The notes under the pieces: model-generated | Database searches by the model: none | What the model was told of the DNA's origin: nothing | Seen by the model: the letters and a program-made list of their open reading frames with translations, nothing else | Translations under genes and position numbers: made by a program | Source: Bemisia tabaci | Taxonomy: Eukaryota; Arthropoda; Insecta; Hemiptera; Aleyrodidae | Direction: 5' to 3' | Length of the DNA stretch: 64,000 nucleotides | Assembly: GCF_918797505.1 (NCBI RefSeq) | Contig: NC_092798.1 | Coordinates: 12,165,501 to 12,229,500, forward strand | Shown here: positions 47,101 to 57,305 of the stretch, in pieces | Position numbering within the stretch: position 1 is the first letter of the stretch | Layout: every line of letters starts with the position of its first letter

Positions 47101-50100
47101 TAGAGGAGGAAATAAATGTGAAAAGGAATAGGTATCATCAGTTTCTCTCTTCCCAAAAGTTGGATGATAAAATCATGTACAGACAGGCTCAAGCAAGAGT
47201 CCGTCGGGTAATCACTCGGAAGAAGAATGAGGCTTGGGAAGAAAGCTGCATGAAGATAAATACCTACCTTGGAGGCCGGAAAAGTACGGAAGGCTGGAAA
47301 GTGATCAAAGGGTTGCGACGAAATAAAATGCGCGACATCATATCTCCGATACCAATTGACAAGATGGAGGACTATTTTAAAGATTTATTAACGGAGAGGC
47401 GACCCGAGTTTCAAGGCGGAGTTATAAGCACTAAAGAAGATTCCAACGTGGAGATCCAGCTCCAAGATGTAGTGAAGGCTGTGAGGGAGTTGAAAACTCG
47501 CAGAGCTCCTGGACCTGGGGGTATACCGGCGGAGTTGATAAAATGTGGCACCGGTAAACTATTTGAACATCTGAGGAAACTCATGCAAGACTGTTTGCAT
47601 GGTTCCGAAATACCAAAGGATTGGAAGGAATCTTGGATTACTCCCAGTCATAAGAAAGGTAGTAAGCAGGATTGCGACAACTACAGAGGTATATCGGTCA
47701 CAGGAACCTTGAGCAAGGTCTACGGTAAAATTCTCAAGGCAAAGGTCGAAGAGGTTTGGAGCGGCCAGGAAGCCGAAGAACAGGCTGGTTTTAGAGCCGG
47801 TAGGTCTACCGTCGACCATTTGTTCACCATTACCCAGGTCATCGAGAAGAAAAGGGCGGTCAGCCAGGAGCTGCACTTGGTGTTTGTGGATCTTCAGAAA
47901 GCTTATGACAGCGTGCCGTTAGTGAAGCTTTGGGAAGCCTTGGAAAAAAGGGGTTTTAGCAAAGGACTTGTGGGGGCAATTAAATCATTTTATAACGGGA
48001 CGATAGCAAAAATTAAATGTCGTGGAGAGTTGTCCGGAGGTTTTTTCGTCACAAAAGGGCTAAAACAGGGCTGTTGTTTGTCACCAACACTATTTAAGGT
48101 ATACCTAGAGCACGTTTTAGAGGAATGGAAAAAGAAGGTTGCAGGAATGGGCGTTCCACTCCTTGATGGGCAGACCCTTTATACTCTATGCTTTGCCGAT
48201 GACCAGATCGTTGTAGCTCAAGATGAGGAAGATGCAGATTACATGACGCGGAAGTTGGTCGAAGAATATCGGAAATGGGGCATGGACGTTAGTGTGTCCA
48301 AGACAGAGAAGCTGGTCGTGGGAGCAGCGCATCAACGGCAAAGCATAGAGCTTGAGGATGGACGGCGCATCGAAGAGTGTGACGAGTATAAGTATCTTGG
48401 TGTTTGGCTCGATCAGGATGGAAGGATGGATAGAGCAATTAAGGACAGGATCATCCAGGGCAGGAGAGCCATCGCGATGCTGAACGGGGTGCTCTGGGAT
48501 CAGAGCATCTCAAAGGCAAACAAGCACCGGATATATGACGCCATCGTTAAAAGTATCGTGCTCTATGGTAGTGAAGTGTGGCCTTTGACGAATAGAATAC
48601 TTTATTCTAGAAAATTTGGAATAGAATAGAATACTTTATTCCAATCTCTTTTTCAAGATTTCAGCATAGCTGAACTCTCGTTTGTCCTTGCTTGTGATTA
48701 AACTATTCACTTTGTATAATCATCTCATTTTTTCAGACACCAACGGATCAATTAAGGAGTATCAGAAAGTTTAACAAATTTTTGGTTTGAGCTTTAGTTT
48801 TAAAATTTTTTTATCTAAATGCCAAAAAAAGTTTAGTTACAGCCACAGTAATCTGGACTAGTGGATAAGAGAAAGCTTTAACCAACCTTGTCTTCAAATA
48901 TTGATTTGGATTTTGTCGACTGCAATAGGTTCTTCTTGGACATGAGGGTCGATTTCAATTTCTGCAATAAAGGAAAAATTCATTTTTTAAATTTAAACTC
49001 ATTTTAAAAATTTCAAGGAAAAAAGTGGATAACATCTGATGGCTAAAATTTGCTAAAAAGGTTAGTACTTACGAGTTGAGTACTTCAAAATCGAAAGTTA
49101 CGATCCATATTTTCAACTAAAGATTCGCAGAGTATCCACTATAGTATCATAGTGCTTGAATTATAGAGCAACTGTATTTGAACAAAACAATAAAATACAA
49201 ATAGAAAGACCAATTGCCCTGATTTAAACAATACCTTGTTGCTGTTTTAATTCAAAGGGCTCAATAAGTGGACGATTTGCAATTAAGAGCTACTATTTTA
49301 AACTCATTTTAAAAGCAACGAACATGCCATTACCTTTTCAAAAGGTAGATTTGAGGCACCTTGAAGCAAAGAAAGCTACGTCCATTTTACTGATGACTAG
49401 TGTTGTGAGGCTCATTAGGAAAATTGGCTTTGCTCCTTTGCTTTAAGATGCCTCATACATGCTTTCATGAATGAGCCAGAGGCCGTAGTTCCCTTTTGCA
49501 AAAAGTAATCTAATCGGTCTGAATGAAATACTTGGCAAACAAGAATAGAACAAAGGTTATGGAGAAAGACTACGAATGACAACGTTAGTTACGTTTATAA
49601 CCGAGTAGAAGCGCTGGCATTGCAGCAGCAAACTGCTGAAACTGTGGCTTGAAGCATTCAAATTTTGCCGTTTTCATACATAGTTTTTTGGCCTGGCAGG
49701 AATAATTACACTAAAATAAACTAGCAAGAAACATGCTAAACTAAGAAAAGCAGAATTGGTTTGTCTTTCACTCACGAGTTTGGCTTCTTCCAAGGGTCTC
49801 AATGCACCACTGAAGTTCTCCATTATTATAACACCACCTTCCTAAAAGTAGAAAATATTGAGAAAACCGGTTAGTTTCTGACTATGAAAATAAATTAAGC
49901 CAAAGCTAGGGCTTTTTTCAAAGGGCCACACACGGAATATCAAACAATTCGGCGCCGGCTACAGTTAGAAATTTTTTCAAACGAGGCTATTCACAATCTC
50001 AAGTAAGATGAGTTTTTAAGACCGAACTTCCTGTGTAATTATAACTGTGATTTAAACAGGCAGTCCAATTTTTGCAAGACCAGATGGTCCCATAGTAGAG

Positions 50101-51036
50101 AAGTTTCGGTACCTCTAAAAGATAGTAGAAATATTTTCATCCACATACTATGACTTAAAGCTTCATATTTGATCACTTGTAAATTTTAAAATCTACATAT
50201 TGCATAAAATTCCCTTGGGAGATTTAAATAAAAAACTTTCTCCATCTGCTAAAACATCAAATTTTCTTTAACATTTTTTACTTTGATTACACCAAAATGA
50301 TATTTCCAGATACTGACCCGAACGTTGGAGGAAATGGTCCGTGTTGAGGATACATCACTCATGTCAGAATCAGTCATAGAGGTTTCCTTTATACCGAATT
50401 TCCCACCTGAATGACTGCATTGGAAGGGTAAAAAATAAAACATTAAAAAGTGTGAATTAATTCCCTCTTAAGAAGTTTGAAAGGGTAATCCATTGAAAGT
50501 CTACTTCGGTGTAAGGCAGAAAATCAGTTTTCAACTTACTCTTCAGATCCAATATCTATTCTTAAGCGTACAAAAATCTTAAAATTTAAACTCATGCTTC
50601 ACGTTTGAACTTCTGTAACTGTAAATTTGGCCATTGAAAGGCAGTCTAATGGATAAAAATATCAGCTTTCATAACAAAAAAAAAAAAAAAAAAATTGGAT
50701 CATTAAAATTGTTTTTCTTTTATCGCAAGTAGGTACTGGTTTCTAAAAATATTTCAACAGTCAAAAATTAATAAACTTAATAGCTTTTTTGAAGAGTTTC
50801 TGTGTTGCGTTTTCGCTATAGACTTCAATTACTGATTTTCATTTTCAATGTAAAATTTTCCTGATTCACATTCACTTGAAACACGAATTTAGAGACGAAC
50901 GTGAGTTCAAAGAAGTAACAAAACATTGACAGAGTACATCTACTGAATGGAGAGGTGTCATACCATTCTTCCTCTGGAATAGTTTCCTCTGCGAGGATTG
51001 GGTCTTCAACCTCTACTGTGCTCATGGATATGTCTG

Positions 51037-51075
<39 letters not shown>

Positions 51076-54000
51076 ATTCTTTCAAAATATGTAAAAAAAG
51101 AACAAGAGAGATTCTGAAATACCAAGACTGAAAAGTGCCTTTTCTGCACCAGACGCCTTTAATTACTTTTAAACTGACTAAACTTATCTATTTACTTTAT
51201 TGTTGGGTTTTACAAGAATGATGTCAAATATGAAGGTAAAAAAGATAAAACAACTTCCATCGTCAGAATTCCAAAATGTTTCATGGAGTGTGGAATTATC
51301 AAGCTTTCAATTACCTGATGCAGAGTCTGCGCTGGCGGTAAAAATAGTAGGTGTAAGTAAATCGTCTCCATTGGAACAGCTCACCTGAAAAAAGGAAATT
51401 GTTGTTACAACAACAAATAACTTTCAATGGTTTTCAATTGATGAAACATTTATTTTCAACGACAGACTACTAGACAAGGTACAAATTTAAGTATTCTGAT
51501 AAATATTTCTTAATCAGAATTTCATGTAAAACACGATTCTTGCAATGAAAATTACTGAAATCACCTCCCAATTAAGATATTGACGTTTTTATTGCGTTTT
51601 GGTTATGAGATATTTGAATTGTCCGGTCACAAGCAACACAATACTCTACGTGAATCATATCGCGCACTGCAACAGTTTTGAAAAGCCTCTTAATCAAACA
51701 ATGTTCTCTTTCCTTTTTGTTTTCTTAAGTGTTATCAACAAGCAACGGCTGAGTCGAAGTGCCGAGATTGAGGTTGTCACATTTTCATGCTGCAAAGACT
51801 ATTGAGGCAACATTTAATGCGCGATTTGACTCATGTAGACCTTTGTGTTTTCATGAACGGGAGGTTTGAATTCATGCATTAAGAAACATTATATATCTTG
51901 ATTAGGAGTTCATTTCAGGAATTTTAGTTGCGCAAATAACGTTCCAAGTGAAATTTTGGTTCAATAACATGCATCAGAATGCTTAACTTTGTACCTTGTT
52001 CAGTGGTTCATTGAAAAGTGTGGCTTTGAGCACTTATGCTTAGTGAACATGCTGAAAACGGGAGCAGCGAATGACAGTCATCACTTGCTGCTCCATATAT
52101 TTGAGTTTTTCTTATCAAAATTTGTACCAACTTAATTCAAAGAGTTCAGACAAACTGATGGCGCGTGTCATGCAATTTTCAAGACACCACTCAACTACAC
52201 ACTTATTACCTACTCCCAATTGTAGCAACCATTATCAGCAAGTAAACTAAGCATACGGCAAAGGTTCACCTAAGGGCAAAAAACTAAACTAAAAAAACCA
52301 ATGATATTCATGGTTCCTCTTCTGATAAAATCAGAGAAAAAACAATATCAGCTGTAAAAATGATTGTTTTTTTCCTGATAATGATCAATACTTCTTAAAA
52401 GCCTAGTGAAACGATTAATGCCAAGAAAGATTCAAAGTTTAGGAACTTGATAAATCAATTGAAACTGAAATATAGAGGAGGAATATGCGGCTGAAGAGCT
52501 GATATTAAGGTTAAAGAAAAAAAAGAAAGAAAAGCTCTAAGAAACTTCGGTTGTCACTAAAAAAGTATCTTCATGGGAAGGAATACCCACTTGTCATTTT
52601 AATGAATGGCATTGAAAGATATTGCTGGTTGACTTGCAGTTTGAGTTAGTAGTTGCAGTTGAGTTTTTGAAAATCAGATGAGTAAAAATCATAAATCAAA
52701 AATACAGCCTGACAATTTGTAAAATTCTGCTTTTCTAGGTTCAATCCATAACTTCTTGAAAACCAAATTCTCACCTTGGAGGATGGTTGGTGATTCGGTC
52801 CCAATTCAACTCTTTTTCGGAATGACTCCTCGAAAAGATTAACCTTCTGAAGGTCATCAAACAATCCTAATGTTTCACAATCTCTGATGAGTCGCGTTGG
52901 AGTGGGAGTTTCATCTGAAATACACAAAAAAAGTTAGTCTCAATTTCACAAAAATTGCTTCATTTCAAAAGAAAGAGAAACACACAGTTAATGAGCGGTC
53001 GCAGCCGCATAGCAAAGACACTCACTGAACAGTAAATAAGTCTGTCCGTTATGTATTTTCAAGGTTTTTAAATCCCAAGGGTGCATGAAGTTCCAAAATA
53101 CCAACTGTGTCTCTTGATCCACCATTTTTGCTTCACAGCAAATTTAGTAATATGACTTACAGAGAGGACAAAAATGAAAAAATCTCTCACTTTTGAAAAT
53201 CACCTACCAGCCCAAGATTAGCTTCGAGAGTACCGCAATGGGGATGTTGCATGTGTGAGGAATTAGCAATTTGACTATTGATTCTTATGTAAAAGTTCGC
53301 GAGAAATACGATGGCGCCACTGGTTTTCTTTGAGATCGACTCCCAAGCTCAAAAAAAGCTCTCAAGTTGAGGCTAAAATGGAGGGAACATCCCGCGCTAT
53401 CCTGAGAGTCCACCTCTACATCAAGACAAACTCTCCATGCAAAGATAGGGAGCAAATAAATTGACAGGGCTGCCACTTTATTTGGGGACTCTAAAACTGA
53501 AAACACGGCAACCCTGCTAATGTATTTGCTCCCTATCTTTGCATGGAGAGTTTGTTTCGATGTAGAGGTGGACTCTCAGGATAGCGTAGGATATCTCCTC
53601 CATTATGACCTCAACTATAGAGCTTTTTTTGAGCTTGGGAGTTGATTTCAGAGAAAACCAGTGGCACCATCGTGTTTCTTGCCAACTTTAACATTAGAAT
53701 CAATAGTAAAATCGCAAATTCCTCACACATGCAACATCTCTATCCGTGAATCTCAGTAGTGGAGTGGTGGAAGTAGAGAATCAGGATATTGTGCTGATAA
53801 TGAGACCAATTGGGTAGTCTTGCGCAATAGAAAACAGAGCACTCCGAAGATGAGGAGTCAGATTTTTACTTGATCAGCAGAATGTGCATCAATTACTTCA
53901 GGCAGAGTAGCCGATTGTTTATCAAGTTATTATACTTTACTTTTGTGTGGTATTACTACACCTGTCGCATACTTAAGTGGTTGCTTTCGACACTGTTATT

Positions 54001-54457
54001 GTAGTATTTTTAATTTATTGTAATTTTAAATATTTTTGGTGAAATAAAATATAACTTCAACTAACTACCTGACTGAATAACTAACTTAGTTCCTTGCAAA
54101 GTTCCTCTCTTGAGCAATCACGGAAGGAAAAGCTGATCAAATGGTTGCCCTCTGTGATTTAGATTAGCTGCTTTTGCGATCAACAAATAAGGAGATATAG
54201 TAGATAATTTTGATAATTTTTTTAATTGGGAATTTTGATACTGAAAATGTTTTTTGCTACGAAAAATCGTGGGACTAAGTCAACCACTCTCAATAAACAG
54301 ACCTTTCCTTTCGCAATAGAGTGTGCATCTTTTTGCTTGATTATTAGGTATGAAAAAAGTGTGATTTGATAAAATTTATATACAGACCACTGGTGAATTG
54401 TTTGTTGTCCAAGACCAAAGCTGTTACGCTTCCTTTGTTCCGATCTTGTCTACTCAT
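40727..54457 (-). CDS. Atf-2: Atf-2 (ATF2/ATF7/CREB5-like) bZIP transcription factor, complete coding region
   Basis: Ten coding exons on the minus strand: 54457-54388, 52914-52775, 51384-51315, 51033-50964, 50414-50318, 49841-49776, 48961-48887, 45217-45135, 44412-44222 and 41181-40727. All are GT..AG with matching phases, totalling 438 residues. ATF2 family proteins bind CRE-like sites as homo- or heterodimers with Jun and are activated by p38 and JNK. Near the N-terminus is T-P-T-P-T-R (residues 26-31), whose first two threonines correspond to the stress-kinase sites of human ATF2, followed by L-I-R-D-C-E-T-L-G-L-F-D-D. The basic region is NRVAAMRSRKKRK (consensus NxxAAxxSR). The zipper has L, M, L, L, L at heptad spacing and the family mark L-L-L-A-H-K-D-C-P-V. 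The N-terminal C2H2 finger of vertebrate ATF2 is absent. A TGA lies in frame three codons before the ATG. Introns carry three sizeable mobile elements. Confidence 0.95.
41182..41202 (-). promoter_or_regulatory. Atf-2 last-intron branch point and 3' splice site
   Basis: On the minus strand the 21 bases between the foldback-like element and the last exon hold CCTAATT, a good branch-point match, then TTTTGTTTTTCAG. The mobile element therefore begins a few bases upstream of the presumed branch point. Confidence 0.6.
41203..43771. mobile_element. 2.57-kb foldback-like element with periodic arms
   Basis: The ends (41203-41393 and 43588-43771) are inverted repeats of about 190 bases, nearly identical apart from an 11-base insertion in the left one. 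They start CAAAGAGCCTCCCTAAAAA. Inside each arm the word GTTGCAAA and its neighbours (atacagcGTTGCAAAGTTgg) recur: on the plus strand at 41353, 41530, 41709 and 41884, spacing 175-179; as complement at about 43281, 43446 and 43625. The middle (about 42050-43200) is AT-rich and unique, with no transposase. Foldback elements with arms of tandem repeats are the nearest known class. No clear target duplication was found. It fills most of the last Atf-2 intron. Confidence 0.8.
43772..44221 (-). other. Rest of the last Atf-2 intron
   Basis: About 450 bases after the foldback-like element up to the donor of the bZIP exon. Nothing recognised. Confidence 0.6.
44222..45217 (-). CDS. Atf-2: Atf-2 bZIP exons
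   Basis: Exons 45217-45135 and 44412-44222. The first ends in M-L-K-R-E-R-N-R, splitting the basic region. The second begins V-A-A-M-R-S-R-K-K-R-K and carries the zipper and A-H-K-D-C-P-V. The conserved Asn is the second-to-last codon of the first exon and its Arg codon spans the splice (AG|G), so both exons are needed for DNA binding. Confidence 0.97.
45849..46203 (-). pseudogene. C-terminal end of the same retrotransposon protein, in opposite orientation
   Basis: Reads L-R-A-T-E-M-D-F-W-R-R-S, then Y-G-H-V-Q-R-M and R-R-R-G-R-P, ending E-R-Q-S-A-L and TAA at 45849. This is what normally follows the VWPLT segment found at the far right end. Only a few residues seem lost between the two pieces. 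Confidence 0.88.
46205..48590 (+). pseudogene. Endonuclease-reverse transcriptase part of the retrotransposon (N- and C-terminally cut)
   Basis: One open frame of about 795 codons without a stop or frameshift. The endonuclease part has V-L-G-D-L-N-G-R, S-I-I-D-Y-V-L-V and G-S-D-H-Y, but the first 60 or so residues of the domain, with the usual catalytic Glu, are missing. The RT part has V-D-L-Q-K-A-Y-D (motif A), L-K-Q-G-C-C-L-S-P (motif B) and F-A-D-D (motif C). It stops at Y-G-S-E-V-W-P-L-T-N, exactly at the target duplication; its C-terminal continuation lies inverted at the left end. The ATG of the open frame at 46086 is in antisense sequence and is not the element's start. Confidence 0.9.
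48887..51384 (-). CDS. Atf-2: Atf-2 middle exons (five small exons)
   Basis: Exons 51384-51315, 51033-50964, 50414-50318, 49841-49776 and 48961-48887, of 66 to 97 bases each. They encode a second T-P-T-I-F-T stretch, an acidic segment (EDPILAEETIPEEE) and Ser/Thr-rich sequence with no known fold. For the exon at 50414 the acceptor must be ccaatgcag: the AG eight bases further in would shift the frame into a stop. The exon at 51033 is preceded by a run of about 37 T on the minus strand. Confidence 0.88.
51037..51073 (-). repeat. 37-base T run (minus strand) directly before an Atf-2 acceptor
   Basis: On the minus strand the run reads as an extreme polypyrimidine tract ending TTTTCAG at the exon starting 51033. 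Confidence 0.9.
51385..52774 (-). other. Atf-2 intron
   Basis: 1.4-kb AT-rich intron; the open frame at 51599-51805 has no support. Nothing else recognised. Confidence 0.6.
52775..52914 (-). CDS. Atf-2: Atf-2 exon with stress-kinase activation motif
   Basis: Encodes D-E-T-P-T-P-T-R-L-I-R-D-C-E-T-L-G-L-F-D-D and F-E-E-S-F-R-K-R. The TPTPTR motif is the p38/JNK target of the ATF2 family. Phase 1 at the start, phase 0 at the donor AAG|gtgaga. Confidence 0.95.
53237..53750. mobile_element. 514-bp long inverted repeat (foldback MITE)
   Basis: The two arms, about 53237-53475 and 53505-53750, are complementary for about 230 bases with scattered mismatches. They share GATGTTGCATGTGTGAGGAA at the outer ends and CTCCCTATCTTTGCATGGAG near the centre, around a loop of about 30 bases. 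No transposase and no certain target duplication. It lies in the first coding-region intron of Atf-2. Confidence 0.9.
53751..54387 (-). other. Rest of the first coding-region intron of Atf-2
   Basis: AT-rich, nothing recognised. Confidence 0.6.
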
Positions 54458-54512
54458 GATGCCTCATCCAATAGTGTAAGTGAAAGGAATTAAAGTCGTC
54501 TGATCATAAAAC
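54388..54512 (-). CDS. Atf-2: Atf-2 first coding exon (coding from 54457)
   Basis: The acceptor ttttcag ends at 54513, so the 5' UTR is spliced. The ATG at 54457 opens MSRQDRNKGSVTALVLDNKQ; TGA-GGC-ATC lies directly upstream in frame. The donor G|gtctgt is a weak but valid GT. V-T-A-L-V-L-D-N-K corresponds to the strand just before TPTPTR in vertebrate ATF2. Confidence 0.9.
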
Positions 54513-56100
54513 CTGAAAATGATAGAGAAATTTCAATGAAAATACACTTAACTACATAGTTAAAACTCCTAAAATGCAGCACAACAATTGTAAAAACTGC
54601 TTCTTTTCAGAGCTCCAACTAAGTATTCTTCATCATTGTTAAGTAAACTAGGTAGCATCAAAGTTAAGGTTTAGAATGGTGTGAAAACTTAGCATTGTAC
54701 AACCCTGGAGGGTTCGTTTGCTCCCATCAAGTCTTGTACAACAGTGAGTAGCTAATCCACCATAGAGACACAATAACGGCATTTCCTGGGACCTGCCCTC
54801 TAAATTAGTGTAAAATTATGGTCCCTTCAGTAACCTAGCAGAAAAGGGAGAAAATAAGCTGGCTTATAGGTAAATTTGATGTTAGGACTGTCTAGTAGTT
54901 CCATCCAAATTTTCTTCTTTTGAATTGATATCATTCAGCAAGACAAAGCTGAGAATTAGGAAATACTAGACTTATCATACTTAGACCAGCAGAATCAGGG
55001 TGCAATGAAGACTGATATGTTTCCTGATACCAAGTAGTAGACAAGACCGTTTCAATATTACGATCTTAAATCCCACCAAAAGAAGCTTAACGATGTAGAT
55101 AGTGTCTGCTATGACAGATCGCCTCAGAGTCATTATTTTATGTCCTAGAATCCAGGGATAATTTGGGTGTATCTAACTTGCGGAACTTCCATGCTTGTCT
55201 CTCATGGCCATGGCTCTTGCTGAGTCTGCGCACAACGGAGCCTCAAGTAAGCATTTACATCGATAAATTCGGTGGGTATTCAGCGCTAACCTTTTTTGCA
55301 AAGCATGCACATAGTAATGTTTGTGGCAAAACGGCATTCCACCGGAATGAATATTATAATTAAGGGAATGAAAAATAATAAATTACATAAGGAAATGAGG
55401 GCCTTCAACTTTCAAGTGCTTTGTGGTTATGTATGAATTTGTTGCATAGTCAGGGATTGAGATAACATCAAATGGATTCAGAACTGTTACGAATTTTAAA
55501 TTTGACGTGAAAATGAGTATTTCAGAGAAAATTATTGCATGAGAGCGCAAAAATTCTGAAAAAACACGCAAAAACATAGTCCAGCCATGGACATGGAAGA
55601 ATGACGAAACAGTGTCCGGATATAAACAAAAGAAGAATATTATGCAAGAATACGAGATTGAAAATCACTAACGACTTTGACACTTACAGGCACCCTCGGG
55701 GAATTAACGAAGAATAATTCGTGGCGGTAATTACATTATGATACGATTGACTAGGCACTGCTCAAAGACAAAAACACTAAAACAAGAAAAAGTCACGACG
55801 ACAGCAAAATTAGATTTTTCACTGCGGAGCAAAAGCGCCATGCAGAAACGCCGATGAGTGAATGGACCAATCACGGCTCACCGCTCTTCCGGGGACATGC
55901 TATGCAATGCTGGTTGCCGAACTGAAGACATCAGGAGATTGTATTTTTCAAAATTTTCAAAAATGTTTTGAAAATTTTGAGATTGCTTTAAGATTATTGT
56001 GAGATATTCTGGGATTATTGTGAAAATATTAATAGAATACTCTTGAATTATTCTTGGAAAATGTTTAAAATATAAGGATTCTTCAAAGGTTTACTATTTG
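54513..56100 (-). other. Atf-2 5' region
   Basis: Should contain the non-coding first exon and promoter of Atf-2. The only GC-richer stretch is about 55800-55930, which contains ACCAATCA (55867-55874). No exon could be fixed. Confidence 0.4.
55800..55930 (-). promoter_or_regulatory. Candidate Atf-2 promoter
   Basis: Locally GC-rich for this window, with TGATTGGT on the minus strand (a CCAAT box seen as its complement) and no coding potential. It is the best-placed candidate between the Atf-2 start and the end of tankyrase, but there is no direct evidence. Confidence 0.3.
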
Positions 56101-56608
56101 TGGAGCTGTATGATAAGTATTTAAATACCTATTCCTTTTCTAGATCCTCATTTGACATCCCCCCCCCCCTCTCCGTCAGAGTGTTCTTTTAAAAAGTGTT
56201 CTCTGCGCACTCACAGAACATGTTCCATGAACAATTTGAAAATAGTCCTTTAACATTTTACAGATATTCTGCAGCAAAATTTTTGAAAAGCGAAAATATT
56301 GAAAATCTGACTCTTAGATTGTCCCTGTTTCTCCCCAATTAGTCGTAGGTTCAAGTTAATTTCTGCCTTTTAGAGATTTCTGCACTTCCCTTAATCTCAG
56401 AGCAAGAAAGAAATTATATTTAGAAATTTTACATTTCAACTCCAAGTTGAAATTCATGATTACCTTAGCTTCCATTAAAATCATTAAGCTTTGCCAATTC
56501 TCAATCAGAGTTAGCATTTGATTCTTTTCTTGGAGATGAGTTCAAAACTGCATCTGATGGTAATATTTATAATTTCCTCAGAACTAAAATTTGCGACTTT
56601 GAGGGATC

Positions 56609-56655
56609 GATTAGAGAGAGAGAGAGAGAGAGCGAGAGAAAAAGAGAGAGAGTGA
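56609..56655 (+). repeat. GA microsatellite
   Basis: Repeated AG dinucleotides with a few interruptions, between tankyrase and Atf-2. Confidence 0.9.
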
Positions 56656-56854
56656 ATCACTAACTCATTCTGAAGACTCAGCTGAGAAGAAAATTTGTAA
56701 GTGCATCGCAATACTGATAGATCTTGCAATGTTTGCCTAACCTACCCGTCTTTATATAGCTCAAATAATCACTTAAACTCCATTGCTACAGTCAATTTAT
56801 TGTCTCCCGCACCGTGGAACATATCTCTGTCCTGTTTGATATTTCTACAAACAT

Positions 56855-56860
56855 TTTATT
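56855..56860 (-). terminator. Candidate tankyrase polyadenylation signal
   Basis: TTTATT on the plus strand (AATAAA on the minus) about 390 bases after the tankyrase stop. A second copy lies at 56796-56801. Confidence 0.35.
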
Positions 56861-57242
56861 TCATGATGGGAGAACCTTGCACCAAGTAGTTGGAAAATTC
56901 CAGAGTCTTCTCTCCTAAGGGTAAAGAAAAATTACCTGAAATTTGAGAAAAATTCATAAAGACGAACCAGAATACACAGTCACATCAGTCAATAAAATAT
57001 AATTTCTCGAGTGACCTTGGTTTGATTTCTTCAAGAAGCTGCTGCCTTTTTCCAAAACTTGGGATAAAGGATAGGGATAATCGAATAAGAAGATCAAAGA
57101 GTTAATAATAATAATTATATTCATAATATATAATAAATAACTTAAAAAAGAAAACGAACAATGAATGATGAAAAAGAAACACAATGAAAATATGATAACG
57201 CAGAAGTTGGTTGTAGGAATGTCTAAGACCCGATGTTCCACA

Positions 57243-57305
57243 TCACACATCAGTGGGTACCTTCGGTTTGACTATTTGATATGTTATCAGGTATTCCGGA
57301 TAGGC
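57243..57305 (-). CDS. Tnks: Tankyrase last coding exon, 20 codons
   Basis: The acceptor tttttgcag precedes 57305. Encodes [20 protein letters not shown] and stop. The Glu of P-E-Y-L-I is the catalytic glutamate of the family. It is separated from the previous exon by a 2-kb intron. Confidence 0.93.
   Translation of the reverse strand, partial: AYPEYLITYQIVKPKVPTDV

Larger units (their letters stand above)
45832..48591. mobile_element. RTE-like non-LTR retrotransposon insertion with internal inversion
   Basis: An 11-base direct repeat ATAGAATACTT flanks the insert (45821-45831 and 48592-48602). The right part (about 46205-48590) encodes endonuclease and reverse transcriptase on the plus strand. 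The left part (45849 to about 46203) encodes the C-terminal end of the same protein on the minus strand, followed on that strand by a TA-repeat tail next to the target duplication. So the element's 3' end faces left and its 5' part is inverted, as in twin-primed insertions. The family name is from memory of similar insect RTE/BovB-type proteins. Confidence 0.9.
45218..48886 (-). other. Atf-2 intron hosting the retrotransposon
   Basis: A 3.7-kb intron, about three quarters of it the RTE-like insertion. Just right of it, ATAGAATA repeats (48592-48643) form a small A/T-rich array that may have been the insertion target. Confidence 0.7.
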
